A program made the position numbers and the translations under genes. A stretch of 64,000 nucleotides of DNA from Corynebacterium canis (GTDB lineage Bacteria; Actinomycetota; Actinomycetes; Mycobacteriales; Mycobacteriaceae), in NCBI RefSeq assembly GCF_030408595.1, contig NZ_CP047080.1, positions 1,509,247 through 1,573,246 of the forward strand, read 5' to 3'. This document shows, one piece after another, positions 44,534-53,724 of the stretch (the first letter of the stretch is position 1; every line of letters starts with the position of its first letter). The notes below the pieces were generated by a model. That model was not told the DNA's origin. It ran no database searches and saw only the letters and a program-made list of their open reading frames with translations.

Positions 44534-47500
44534 CTAGCGGTCCTCCAGCTGGCCTTCCATTTCGAGGAAGGTATTGCGGAGCAATTCCATGGCCTCGGCG
44601 GAGGGCTTTTCCCACAGGCCGCGCTCGGCGGCTTCGATGAGGCGTTCGGAGATATCGCGGAGCGCCCAGGGATTGGATTGTTCGAAGAATTCCTTGTTGG
44701 TGGGGTCGCCGACATACGTGTCGGTGAGGGTTTCGTACATCCAATCGTCCATAAGGCCGGTGGTGGCGTCGTAACCAAACAGGTAATCGACGGTAGCGCT
44801 CATTTCGAACGCGCCCTTGTAGCCGTGGTTACGCATCGCCTCGATCCAGCGCGGATTGACCACGCGGGCGCGGAACACGCGCCGAGACTCCTCGTGCAGC
44901 GTGCGGGTGCGCACGGTTTCCTGCCGGGTGGAATCGCCGATAAACGCATCGGGATCCTTGCCAGTAAGGGCGCGTACCGTGGCGACCATGCCGCCGTGGA
45001 ACTGGAAATAATCGTCCGAATCGGCGATATCGTGCTCCCGGGAATCCACGTTTTTGGCGGCGACCTGGATGCGCTTGTAGGCGGTGCGCATATCGTCGGC
45101 CGCGGCCACCCCATCGAGGCCGCGACCATAGGCGTAGCCGCCCCAGGTGGTGTACACGGCGGCAAGGTCTTGATCGTCGCGCCAATTGCCGGATTCGATC
45201 AGCTGCAGCAGCCCGGCGCCATAGGTGCCCGGCTTGGAACCGAAGATGCGGCGTACGTGCTCCGCCCCATCGTCCTGGGCGTGCGCGCGAACATAGTTTT
45301 GATCCAGCGGTTCGTCGAGGTTTGCAACCATCTGCACCGCATCGTCCAAAAGCGCAAGCACGTGCGGGAAGGCATCGCGGAAGAAACCGGAGATGCGAAC
45401 CGTCACATCGATGCGCGGACGGCCAAGCTCCGCCAGGGAGATCACCTCGAGGTCGATCACGCGGCGGGACGCCTCGTCCCACACCGGGCGAACACCCAAC
45501 AGGGCGAACACCTCGGCGATATCGTCGCCGGAGGTACGCATCGCGGACGTGCCCCACACGGACAGGCCCACGGACTTCGGATACGCGCCCTCATGATCCG
45601 CCTGATAGCGCTCCACCAAGGAATCCGCGAGCAGCTGGCCGGTCTCCCAAGCCAAGCGGGAAGGCAGCGACTTCGGGTCCACCGAATAGAAATTGCGGCC
45701 GGTGGGCAGCACATTGATCAGGCCACGCATCGGGGAACCGGACGGGCCTGCCTCGATAAAACCGCCATCGAGAGCGTGCAACACCTGGTCGATTTCGCGC
45801 GGGGTCTGGGCAAGGCGCGGAATGATCTCATCCGCCGCGAATTCCAAAATCTTTGCGACATCCGCAGGAAGCCCTTCCGCGATCTGCGGAATCGCCGACT
45901 TGTCCCACCCGGCGGCGTCAAGGGCGGTGAGCAGGCCGCGAGCCTGTTCCTCCGCGGCGTCGACACGCGCACGAGTTTCGTCCCCCTCTTCGGACAGGCC
46001 GAGGGCTTCACGCAAGCCGGGCACTGCGGTTTCGCCGCCCCAGAGTTGGCGGGCGCGCAGCATGGCAAGCACGAGGTCAACACGCATTTCGCCGGAGACT
46101 TCCTCGCCGAGGATGTGCAGGCCGCCGCGGATGGCAACGTCCTTGATCTCGCACAGCCAGCCGTCGATATGCATCAGCATGTCGTCGAACACCTCTTCGT
46201 CGGGGCGTTCGTCCCAGCCGAGGTCGCGGTCCATCTTTGCGGCGGTAAGCAGCGTCCAAATCTCCTGACGGATCGCGGGCAGCTTCGCCGGATCCATGGC
46301 CGAAATATTCGCGTGCTCGTCCAACAACTGTTCGAGGCGGGTGATATCGCCATAGGTCTCGGCGCGGGCCATTGGGGGGATCATATGGTCGATAAGCGTG
46401 GCATGCGCGCGGCGCTTCGCTTGTGTGCCCTCGCCGGGATCATTGACCAAGAACGGGTAAATCAGCGGCAGCTCATCGATCGCGGCATCCGAATAGCAGC
46501 CGGCGGACAAGCCCACCGTCTTGCCGGGCAACCACTCCATATTGCCGTGCTTGCCCATATGTACGATCGCATCCGCGCCAAACACTTCGCGCAGCCAGTA
46601 GTACGTGCCCAGGTAATGGTGGTTCGCGGGCAGGTCAGGGTCGTGATAAATGCCCACCGGATTATCGCCGAAACCGCGCGGCGGCTGCACCATCACAACC
46701 ACCTTGCCGAACACCAGTCCGGCGATATAAATCTCATTGGTCTCCGGATTCACGTAATGCGTGCCGGGCGCCGCCCCCCAATGCTCCTGCATTTCCGCCT
46801 GCATATCCTCCGGCAGCGTGGCAAAAAACTCCAGGTACTGCTCACGGGACAGCTTCAATGGGTTGCTCGCCAACACCTCATCGGTAAGCCACTCCGGGTC
46901 GTGCCCGCCGGCGTCAATCACGGCGTGCATAAAGGTATCACCGTCCATATCGGCGTAGCCGGGGATGGCCGAAGTATCGCCAAGGTCATAGCCGGCGTCC
47001 GCCATCGCGCGCAACACCCGCAGCGTGGAAGCCGGGGTATCCAAGCCCACGGCGTTACCGATGCGGGCGTGCTTGGTCGGGTATGCCGATAGCATCACCA
47101 CGATCTTCTTTTCGCTATTGCGCAGGTGACGCAGCCGCGCATGGCGGTACGCGATGCCAGCAAGCCGCGCGCACCGCTCCGCATCCGGCACATAGGAAAT
47201 CAGCCCGTCGGCGTCGTGCTCCTTAAAGGAAAACGGCACGGTGATCAGGCGGCCATCGAATTCCGGGACCGCCACCTGCGTGGCCACATCCAGCGGGGTC
47301 AAACCATCATCGTTTTCATCCCAATCGGCGCGCGGCGAGGTCAACGCCAAGCCCTGAATAATCGGGATATCAAGGGCCGCCAGCTGGGCCACATCCCAAG
47401 CCTCATCGTCCCCGCCAGCCTGCGCCGTTGCGGGCTTCGTGCCGCCCGCCGCCAACACGGTGGTAATAGCCACATCCACGGTTGCCAGCTCGTCCAATAG

Positions 47501-48106
47501 CTCCGCCGGGGCCTGCCGCAACGAGGCGGTAAAGATCGGCACGGGGCGCGCACCGCGCGCCTCAATCGCATCGCACAACGCCTGGATATAGGCCGTATTA
47601 CCAGCAAGGTGCTGCGCACGGTAGTAGAGGACGGCGATGCGGGGCGCGGCGTCGTCAAGCTGCGAAGCCGGACGTTCCAGGTGCCCCCACATGGGCATAT
47701 GCTCGGGGGCGTCAAAGCCCAAGCCGGTCAACAGCACGGTATCGGAAAGGAAACGGTACAGGTGCTCCAGGTTCTTCGCGCCACCCTCGGCAAGGTACGT
47801 ATGTGCGGTAGTGACCACGCCGGCCGGCACGGTGGAAATATCCGTAAGCTCCGCGTCCACCGCAAGCTCACCCGACACCACGATCACCGGCTTGCCCGTA
47901 GCAAGCACGCGTTCCAGCCCTTCCTCCCAGGCGCGCTTACCGCCCAACAAACGGACGATAATCAGTTCGGATTCCTCGAGGTGGCTTGCCAACAATTCGT
48001 CGCTAAGCAGCGTGGGATTAGCAAAACGGTACGAAACGTGCTCGGCGCTGCTGGCGGCTTTGGCGGAAAGCAAGTCCGTGTCAGAGGTGGACAACAATAG
48101 GAACAT
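44534..48106 (-). CDS. cobN: Cobaltochelatase subunit CobN
   Basis: 1190 residues from ATG 48106 (MFLLLSTSDTDLL), with GAAAGGA about 12 bases upstream. CobN/magnesium chelatase H-type landmarks run throughout: VLYYRAQHLAGNTAYIQALC, KIVVMLSAYPTKHARIGNAV, DAIVHMGKHGNMEWLPGKTV, VSVWGTSAMRTSGDDIAEVF, and DYLFGYDATTGLMDDWMYET. It inserts cobalt into hydrogenobyrinic acid a,c-diamide with ATP, working with CobS/CobT or ChlI/ChlD-type partners, which are not in the window. Upstream lies a cobalamin riboswitch. It is divergent from cobG. Cobalt chelation at this late step fits the aerobic pathway coded by cobG-cobL nearby. Confidence 0.95.
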   Translation of the reverse strand: MFLLLSTSDTDLLSAKAASSAEHVSYRFANPTLLSDELLASHLEESELIIVRLLGGKRAWEEGLERVLATGKPVIVVSGELAVDAELTDISTVPAGVVTTAHTYLAEGGAKNLEHLYRFLSDTVLLTGLGFDAPEHMPMWGHLERPASQLDDAAPRIAVLYYRAQHLAGNTAYIQALCDAIEARGARPVPIFTASLRQAPAELLDELATVDVAITTVLAAGGTKPATAQAGGDDEAWDVAQLAALDIPIIQGLALTSPRADWDENDDGLTPLDVATQVAVPEFDGRLITVPFSFKEHDADGLISYVPDAERCARLAGIAYRHARLRHLRNSEKKIVVMLSAYPTKHARIGNAVGLDTPASTLRVLRAMADAGYDLGDTSAIPGYADMDGDTFMHAVIDAGGHDPEWLTDEVLASNPLKLSREQYLEFFATLPEDMQAEMQEHWGAAPGTHYVNPETNEIYIAGLVFGKVVVMVQPPRGFGDNPVGIYHDPDLPANHHYLGTYYWLREVFGADAIVHMGKHGNMEWLPGKTVGLSAGCYSDAAIDELPLIYPFLVNDPGEGTQAKRRAHATLIDHMIPPMARAETYGDITRLEQLLDEHANISAMDPAKLPAIRQEIWTLLTAAKMDRDLGWDERPDEEVFDDMLMHIDGWLCEIKDVAIRGGLHILGEEVSGEMRVDLVLAMLRARQLWGGETAVPGLREALGLSEEGDETRARVDAAEEQARGLLTALDAAGWDKSAIPQIAEGLPADVAKILEFAADEIIPRLAQTPREIDQVLHALDGGFIEAGPSGSPMRGLINVLPTGRNFYSVDPKSLPSRLAWETGQLLADSLVERYQADHEGAYPKSVGLSVWGTSAMRTSGDDIAEVFALLGVRPVWDEASRRVIDLEVISLAELGRPRIDVTVRISGFFRDAFPHVLALLDDAVQMVANLDEPLDQNYVRAHAQDDGAEHVRRIFGSKPGTYGAGLLQLIESGNWRDDQDLAAVYTTWGGYAYGRGLDGVAAADDMRTAYKRIQVAAKNVDSREHDIADSDDYFQFHGGMVATVRALTGKDPDAFIGDSTRQETVRTRTLHEESRRVFRARVVNPRWIEAMRNHGYKGAFEMSATVDYLFGYDATTGLMDDWMYETLTDTYVGDPTNKEFFEQSNPWALRDISERLIEAAERGLWEKPSAEAMELLRNTFLEMEGQLEDR

Positions 48107-48164
48107 AAGACAGTGTGATCCTTTCTCAGGGGATTCGCGCCCCGGAAACGTTAAGCCCTGGAAA

Positions 48165-48262
48165 CTGGGAAAGCCATGCGGTGGGTCTGGCTGTAACAAT
48201 GGCGCGACCGCCCGGAATTTCACCGTGGGTTCCACCACTTGGCTTCGTGGAGCTTAACTGAG
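48165..48262 (-). promoter_or_regulatory. Cobalamin riboswitch upstream of cobN
   Basis: On the minus strand the leader reads GGTGGAACCCACGGTGAAAT, then TCCGGGCGGTCGCGCCATTG, TTACAGCCAGACCCACCGC. This matches the cobalamin aptamer core (GGTG, AATTCCGGG, CGCCACTGT-like CGCCATTGT, AGCCAGA-ACC B12 box). A GGGG-CGCGAAT-CCCC hairpin follows, placed just before the GAAAGGA of cobN (about 48130-48145), suitable to hide the ribosome site when B12 is bound. The exact ends are approximate. Confidence 0.8.
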
Positions 48263-48293
48263 TAGCCTACCCGAGCGGACTAAGCTGAACTCC

Positions 48294-49436
48294 ATGACCA
48301 CCTCATTGCTATCCGAGTCATTCCACCTCGGCGATCGCGACCGCAGCGACGGCTGCCCCGGCGCGCTGAAAATGCATGTGGCAGAAGACGGCCACATCGG
48401 GCGCATCCGCGTCCCTGGTGGACAACTCACCCCGACCATTTGGGAAACCCTCGCCGACCTCGCCGATACGTTCGGCGACGGGGATATCCACGTCACCTCC
48501 CGCGGAAACCTGCAAATCCGCGGCATCACGCAAGACGGCGAATTCGCCCAAGCGGTGCGCGACCACGGCCTGCTGCCCAGCCCGGCACACGACCGCATGC
48601 GCAATATCATCGTCTCCCCGCTCGGATTCGCCGTGCACTCACTGGTAGCCGAGCTGGACGCCGCGCTGCTGGAATCCACACAGGTGACCAGCCTGTCCGG
48701 CCGGACGCTATTTGGTATCGATGCAGGCCAAGGCGATATTTACGGGCACCGGGTTGATTTCGGCGTGATCGATCGCGGCGACCGCTTCCACGTGATCCTT
48801 GGCGGACAGGCCGCCGGCGTGAGTTGCGGGCGCGAGCACGTCGCCCGGGTGTTGGTGCGGCTCGCCGAAACCTGGGCAGAGCGCCGCGGGCCAGCGTGGC
48901 GGGTGCAGGAACGCCCCGAATTGCACGCCGAAATGCTGGCCCAGGTCGCGGAATTCACGGCCCCGGACAAAGCGCCAGAGTTTTCGAATCCGCCGGGGCG
49001 CCCAATCGGCTGGTTGGAGTTTGACGGCGCCGTGCACCTCGGCGCGGGGCTGCGGTTCGGCATGTTGTCGAGCCAGCTTGCCCGCATGATCGCCGTGATC
49101 AATGCGCCGGTGACCGTCACCCCGTGGCATTCGCTGGTGATCCACGGCTTGGCCGAAGATATTGCCGAACAGGTGGTGCGCGTGCTGGCCCCGCTCGGAC
49201 TGATTTTCGACGCCAACTCCACCTGGCTGCGGGTCACCGCCTGCACCGGATTGCCGGGCTGCGCGAAATCCCCCGCATACACCCGCGATGATGCCGCGCA
49301 CCACATTGCGTTGGGCGAGGTGGAGGAAGGGTTGGTGCATTTTTCCGGCTGCGAACGCCGCTGCGGGCACCCGCTCGGCGAATACACCGACTACCTGGCA
49401 GTAGCCGAAAACGAGTACGAAGTCGGCCGAAGGTAA
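48294..49436 (+). CDS. cobG: Precorrin-3B synthase (CobG)
   Basis: 380 residues. A nitrite/sulphite reductase ferredoxin-type fold with two half-domains: DRSDGCPGALKMHVAEDGHI, GDIHVTSRGNLQIRGIT, and a [4Fe-4S]/sirohaem-type cluster CTGLPGCAKSP with SGCERRCGHP near residues 328-366. It performs the oxygen-dependent hydroxylation and lactone formation that makes precorrin-3B, so the pathway is the aerobic type. No strong ribosome site before ATG 48294, so possibly leaderless. cobH follows after 10 bp. It diverges from riboswitch-controlled cobN across about 30-190 bp. Confidence 0.92.
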   Translation: MTTSLLSESFHLGDRDRSDGCPGALKMHVAEDGHIGRIRVPGGQLTPTIWETLADLADTFGDGDIHVTSRGNLQIRGITQDGEFAQAVRDHGLLPSPAHDRMRNIIVSPLGFAVHSLVAELDAALLESTQVTSLSGRTLFGIDAGQGDIYGHRVDFGVIDRGDRFHVILGGQAAGVSCGREHVARVLVRLAETWAERRGPAWRVQERPELHAEMLAQVAEFTAPDKAPEFSNPPGRPIGWLEFDGAVHLGAGLRFGMLSSQLARMIAVINAPVTVTPWHSLVIHGLAEDIAEQVVRVLAPLGLIFDANSTWLRVTACTGLPGCAKSPAYTRDDAAHHIALGEVEEGLVHFSGCERRCGHPLGEYTDYLAVAENEYEVGRR

Positions 49437-49446
49437 GCTACTGAGA

Positions 49447-50094
49447 ATGCACACCTACATTACCGACGGCAATGAGATTTACCGTCGTTCCTTCGCCATG
49501 ATCCGCGCCGAATCCGACCTCACCGCTTTCGACGCGGACCAGGCGCAGGTGGCGGTTCGTATGATTCACGCCGCGGGCCAGACCGACCTCGCCGCGGATA
49601 TCGCGTGTTCTGCGGGTTTGGTGCCGGCCGCGCGCGCCGCATTGCGCGCCGGGAAGCCGATTTTTACGGACGTAAATATGGTGGCTTCCGGCGTGACGCG
49701 CAACCGTTTGCCCGCCGATAACGAGGTGATTTGCACGCTTCACGACGCCCGCGTCCCCGCCCTGGCAGCGCAGCTCGGCACCACCCGCACCGCCGCCGCC
49801 GTGGAGTTGTGGGCGGATCGCCTGGCGGGTTCCGTGGTGGCCATTGGCAACGCGCCGACCGCGTTATTCCACCTGCTGAATTGGCTGGCTGCGGACCCGG
49901 ATCGCCCCCGGCCCGCCGCGATTCTGGGCATTCCGGTGGGGTTCGTTGGCGCGGCCGAATCCAAGGCGGCACTGGCCCAGGATGCCGCCGCATTGGGTGT
50001 GGAATTTCTGACGGTGCACGGCCGTCGCGGCGGTTCCGCCATTACCTGCGCCGCCATAAACGCCTTGGCTACCGAGCAGGAAATCCTGCCATGA
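49447..50094 (+). CDS. cobH: Precorrin-8X methylmutase (CobH)
   Basis: 215 residues. CobH/CbiC signature: DGNEIYRRSFAMIRAESDLT, RMIHAAGQTDLAADI with the catalytic His near residue 41, IFTDVNMVASGV near 80, GNAPTALFHLLNWLAA near 140, and GIPVGFVGAAESKAAL near 161. It moves the methyl group from C11 to C12 of precorrin-8X, forming hydrogenobyrinic acid. The stop TGA overlaps the start ATG of cobIJ (ATGA at 50091-50094). Confidence 0.94.
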   Translation: MHTYITDGNEIYRRSFAMIRAESDLTAFDADQAQVAVRMIHAAGQTDLAADIACSAGLVPAARAALRAGKPIFTDVNMVASGVTRNRLPADNEVICTLHDARVPALAAQLGTTRTAAAVELWADRLAGSVVAIGNAPTALFHLLNWLAADPDRPRPAAILGIPVGFVGAAESKAALAQDAAALGVEFLTVHGRRGGSAITCAAINALATEQEILP

Positions 50095-51581
50095 CCGCAC
50101 AATTGATCGGTGTGGGTGTGGGGCCTGGCGACCCCGAGCTCGTGACCATTGCTGGCGCCCGCGCGATTGCCGAAGCCGATGTGGTGGCCTACCACGCCCG
50201 CCCCGGCGGCACCTCTTCCGCCGGCCGGATCGCCGCCCCGTATTTTCGCGAGGGCCAGATCCACGAGCTGCTCCACTACCCCGTCACCACCGGCATTACC
50301 GAACACCCTGGCGGATATGCCGGTGCGATGGCCGACTTTTACATCTCCGCCGTCGCCCGCCTACAGGCGCATCTCGACGCCGGGCGCACCGTGTGCGTGC
50401 TCGCCCTCGGCGACCCCATGCTCTACAGCTCCTTTCAACATCTCCACCGGGAGCTCGTGGACCACTATCCCACCCGAGTGATCCCCGGGGTCCCGTCCCT
50501 GACCGCCGCCGCCTCCGAGCTTGGCATCCCGCTGGCCGAAGACGATGAGGTGCTGTCCGTCCTCGCGGGCACCCTCGATGAAGGGGAATTGATCCGCCGC
50601 CTCGCAGACACGGATTCCGCCGTGATCATGAAACTCGGCCGCACCTTTACAAAGGTTCGGCGCGCCCTGGTCGCCGCCGGGCGCGCCGAGGAGGCATATG
50701 TGGTGGTGCGCGTCGGCATGGAAGGCCAGCAATCCACCCCCGTGCTCGCCGCCGACCCCGATCACATCCCGTACTTTTCCGTGATCGTGGTCCCTTCCCC
50801 GACCGAAACCCACCACAACCCGGCGGCAGAAAACGCCCCCGCCGGGGAGGTCGTGGTGGTTGGGCTTGGCCCCGGTGCCGCCCGGTGGACCACCCCGGAA
50901 GTCACGGCGGAACTCAAACAAGCCACGGATATCGTCGGCTACTCCACCTACGTCAACCGGGTCCCCGAACGCCCCGGCCAACGCCGCCACCTATCCGACA
51001 ACAAGGTCGAGGCTGAGCGCGCGGCCATGGCCCTGGACCTGGCCAAACGCGGGCGTCGAGTAGCGGTCGTATCTTCCGGCGACCCCGGGGTATTCGCAAT
51101 GGCCGCCGCCGTCCTCGAAACCGCGGACGACGACCAATGGCGCGACGTCCCGGTGCGCATTATCCCCGGCATGACCGCGGCCCAAGCCGTAGCCAGCCGC
51201 GTCGGCGCACCGCTGGGGCACGATTTCGGCATGATCTCGCTGTCCGACCGCCTGAAGCCGTGGGACCAAGTGGAAACGCGCATCCGCGCGCTCGCCGGGG
51301 CGGACATGGCCTTTGCCGTGTATAACCCGGCCTCCAAAGAACGCCGCCACCAGGTAATTCGCCTGCGCGAGATCGTCCTGGAATACCAAGCGCCCGACAC
51401 CCCCGTGGTGGTGGCGCGGGCCGTGGGCTCCGACCAGGAACAGGTGACCCTGACCACGCTCGCGGAATTCGACCCCGAGGTTGTGGACATGCGCACCATG
51501 CTTATCATCGGCGCCAGCACCACGCGACGCTACGGGGATCGCGTGTTTACCTCCCGCACCTACGGCGAGCGCCAAAGTTAG
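50091..51581 (+). CDS. cobIJ: Fused precorrin-2 C20-methyltransferase / precorrin-3B C17-methyltransferase
   Basis: 496 residues from ATG 50091; the longer frame upstream overlaps cobH and is not needed. Residues 1-240 are CobI: VGVGPGDPELVTIAGARAIA, VCVLALGDPMLYSSFQHLHR. Residues 252-490 are CobJ: VVVVGLGPGAARWTTPEVTA, VAVVSSGDPGVFAMAAAVLE, IIPGMTAAQAVASRVGAPLG, NPASKERRHQVIRLREIVLE. Both are tetrapyrrole methylases with a SAM-binding GxGxGxxxLT loop. They do two SAM methylations on the corrin path, with ring contraction by CobJ. A fused CobIJ is typical of corynebacteria and mycobacteria. Confidence 0.95.
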   Translation: MTAQLIGVGVGPGDPELVTIAGARAIAEADVVAYHARPGGTSSAGRIAAPYFREGQIHELLHYPVTTGITEHPGGYAGAMADFYISAVARLQAHLDAGRTVCVLALGDPMLYSSFQHLHRELVDHYPTRVIPGVPSLTAAASELGIPLAEDDEVLSVLAGTLDEGELIRRLADTDSAVIMKLGRTFTKVRRALVAAGRAEEAYVVVRVGMEGQQSTPVLAADPDHIPYFSVIVVPSPTETHHNPAAENAPAGEVVVVGLGPGAARWTTPEVTAELKQATDIVGYSTYVNRVPERPGQRRHLSDNKVEAERAAMALDLAKRGRRVAVVSSGDPGVFAMAAAVLETADDDQWRDVPVRIIPGMTAAQAVASRVGAPLGHDFGMISLSDRLKPWDQVETRIRALAGADMAFAVYNPASKERRHQVIRLREIVLEYQAPDTPVVVARAVGSDQEQVTLTTLAEFDPEVVDMRTMLIIGASTTRRYGDRVFTSRTYGERQS

Positions 51582-52114
51582 ATCCAGACCGGCTGCCACT
51601 CTTCCTCATTGAGTGGCGTGCACATGGCGCGGCAAATCAGCGCGCGTTCGCCGCCATCGGCGCTGATTTGCGGCCAAACCACCCACAGCGACGCCACACC
51701 ATATCCGGCATCTTCGATCTCAGATTCGAATTCCAGAGGGGACCATTCCGCGCTGGCAAGGCTGTCCGAAAACACCGGAGTCTCTTCCTCGTTGGTGTAG
51801 ACCTCCACATAGGAATCGTCGCGCCCCAAGGTCAGCTGCACGACGCGGGGGGCGCTGGCAAAGCTATAGGAATTCAGCAAGTGAAGGGTAGTTTCACGCC
51901 CGTGCTGTTTAGGCGCGACGAGCCAGGCTCGTTTGGTTGGGTTTTCCAAGCCGGGAATGCTGGCCAGTACCGCAGCGACGTCGGCCGCGCTGAGGTCCCA
52001 ATCACCGATCTGGGTCGTGCGTGTCTCACCGTTATTGGAAAGGGTGAAATGCCCCAGCCAATCCTCAACAACCACCGTTGTGTTCGACACATCGAAGTCC
52101 GAAACATTATTCAC
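51578..52114 (-). CDS. Conserved hypothetical protein within the cob region
   Basis: 178 residues, not recognised. MNNVSDFDVSNTTVVVEDWL, GDWDLSAADVAAVLASIPGL, YVEVYTNEEETPVFSDSLAS, GYGVASLWVVWPQ. It is acidic, soluble, and compatible with an alternating alpha/beta fold. Two cob genes flank it, but the last 4 bp overlap the end of convergent cobIJ. A minor AAAGGAACACG ribosome-binding stretch lies upstream. It may be unrelated to B12. Confidence 0.7.
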   Translation of the reverse strand: MNNVSDFDVSNTTVVVEDWLGHFTLSNNGETRTTQIGDWDLSAADVAAVLASIPGLENPTKRAWLVAPKQHGRETTLHLLNSYSFASAPRVVQLTLGRDDSYVEVYTNEEETPVFSDSLASAEWSPLEFESEIEDAGYGVASLWVVWPQISADGGERALICRAMCTPLNEEEWQPVWI

Positions 52115-52224
52115 TTGACGTGTTCCTTTCAGCCCTGAATTGGAAACTTGCTGTCCATCCTATGAGAGCCGTTGTGCAGGGGTGTGGCAACGGGGGTGTT
52201 GAGCCGCAGGTTCGTACGTTCGTG

Positions 52225-52962
52225 CTAGACCTTGTAGACCGCGTCGCGGGCCTCTTGGGCGGTGTGCACCTCGATAATGCGGGGGCCGCCGGGCAATTCG
52301 GGGCGCTGCACCATCACCACCGGAATCCCCAGCTCACGGGCGGCATCGAGCTTGGCGCGGATCAGTTCACCACCGGAATTCTTGGTGACCACGCAATCGA
52401 TCTGATTATCGCGCATCAATTGTTTTTCATCCGCAAGGGTGAACGGACCGCGGGAGAAAATCATGCGGTGGCGCTTGGGCAAATCGACCTCCGGCGTATC
52501 CACGCAACGGATCACATATAGATTGTGCGGATCCTTCGAAAACGCGGCCAATTGCTGGCGCCCGATGGTAAGGAAAATATGGTGATAATCGCGGGCCACC
52601 ACCCGCGCGGCCTCCGCCATGGATGCCACGGGTATCCAGTGATCCCGCTCCTGCGGCACCCAGGCCGGGCGGTGCAAGGCGATCAGGGGAATGCCCGTTG
52701 CGCGCGTAGCCTCAGCGGCGGAGACGCTAATACGTTCGGCGAAGGGATGCGTGGCGTCGATAACCACCTCTACCTTTTCCTGCAACAGCCATGAAGCGAG
52801 GCCGGCGGGTCCGCCGAAACCCCCGATGCGGACCTCGCCGACGGGCAGGGCGGGTTCCTTGACGCGGCCGGCGAGGGAACTGGTCACGTGCCAATTGTCG
52901 TTTTGCAGCAATTGCGCCAGCTCACGGGCCTCGCGGGTGCCGCCGAGGATCAGTGCACGCAT
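52225..52962 (-). CDS. cobK: Precorrin-6A reductase (CobK)
   Basis: 245 residues. The CobK/CbiJ fold shows ALILGGTREARELAQLLQND, RIGGFGGPAGLASWLLQEKV, VVIDATHPFAERISVSAAEA near residue 70, AFSKDPHNLYVIRCVD, and VTKNSGGELIRAKLDAAREL near 190. It reduces precorrin-6A at C18-C19 with NADPH. It is the last gene of the minus-strand run; its start overlaps the cobM stop by 13 bp (52950-52962). Confidence 0.94.
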   Translation of the reverse strand: MRALILGGTREARELAQLLQNDNWHVTSSLAGRVKEPALPVGEVRIGGFGGPAGLASWLLQEKVEVVIDATHPFAERISVSAAEATRATGIPLIALHRPAWVPQERDHWIPVASMAEAARVVARDYHHIFLTIGRQQLAAFSKDPHNLYVIRCVDTPEVDLPKRHRMIFSRGPFTLADEKQLMRDNQIDCVVTKNSGGELIRAKLDAARELGIPVVMVQRPELPGGPRIIEVHTAQEARDAVYKV

Positions 52963-53723
52963 GGGATGGTCCTGCCCTCGGCGTCGCGGGGACGATCATC
53001 GGAATACAGGAAACTATCCGGGAAACCCTCCGCCGCCAGCACTTTGCCAACGATAATCACGGCCGTGCGGGTGACTCCGGCCTCCTGGACTTGGCTCGCG
53101 ATGTCCGCCAGCGTGCCGCGCAGAATAACCTGCTCCGGGCGGGCGGCAAAAGCTACGACGGCAGCCGGGCAATCCGAACCGTAGTTCGGCACCAGCTCGG
53201 CGACCACACGTTCGATATCGTGGGCGGCGAGGTGGATGCACAAGGTAGCCCGAGACGCGCCCAAAGTAGCCAAATCCTCCCCTTTCGGCATCTTCGAGGC
53301 GCGGCCATTCACACGGGTCAGGATCACGGTCTGGCCCACCGTCGGCACGGTCAGCTCGTGGCCCAAGACGGCCGCGGCGGCCGCATAGGAGGGCACTCCC
53401 GGGACGATCTCGTACGGGATGCCCAGTTCAGTAAGCCGCCGCGCCTGCTCCGCAAGGGCGGAATACACGGCGGGGTCGCCGGATTGCAGGCGGGCGATGT
53501 CCTTGCCCTCGGCGTGGGCGCGAACAAAGATTCTAACGATCTCCTCCAGCGGCATCCGCGCGGTATTGATAACCTCCGCATCGGGCGGGCAACTGGCCAG
53601 CACCTCCGGCGGCACGATGCTGCCCGCATACATGCAGATTGGGCAGCTGCGGATCAGCCGGTCGGCCCGCAGGGTCAGCAGGTCAGCGGCACCCGGACCA
53701 GCGCCGATAAAATACACAGTCAC
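52950..53723 (-). CDS. cobM: Precorrin-4 C11-methyltransferase (CobM)
   Basis: 257 residues. Tetrapyrrole methylase fold: VYFIGAGPGAADLLTLRADR, AGSIVPPEVLASCPPDAEVI, DIARLQSGDPAVYSALAEQA, EIVPGVPSYAAAAAVLGHEL, LTRVNGRASKMPKGEDLATL, and AAVVAFAARPEQVILRGTLA. It methylates precorrin-4 at C11 with SAM. It sits between cobL (1-bp gap) and cobK (13-bp overlap) and is probably co-translated with both. Confidence 0.95.
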   Translation of the reverse strand: MTVYFIGAGPGAADLLTLRADRLIRSCPICMYAGSIVPPEVLASCPPDAEVINTARMPLEEIVRIFVRAHAEGKDIARLQSGDPAVYSALAEQARRLTELGIPYEIVPGVPSYAAAAAVLGHELTVPTVGQTVILTRVNGRASKMPKGEDLATLGASRATLCIHLAAHDIERVVAELVPNYGSDCPAAVVAFAARPEQVILRGTLADIASQVQEAGVTRTAVIIVGKVLAAEGFPDSFLYSDDRPRDAEGRTIPCVH

Positions 53724-53724
53724 G

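Noticed and set aside
44678..47092. An 804-aa open frame on the plus strand opposite cobN
   Set aside because: It is the antisense shadow of cobN, whose homology is certain. The frame is His/Arg/Gly-rich as expected for the complement of a GC-biased gene.
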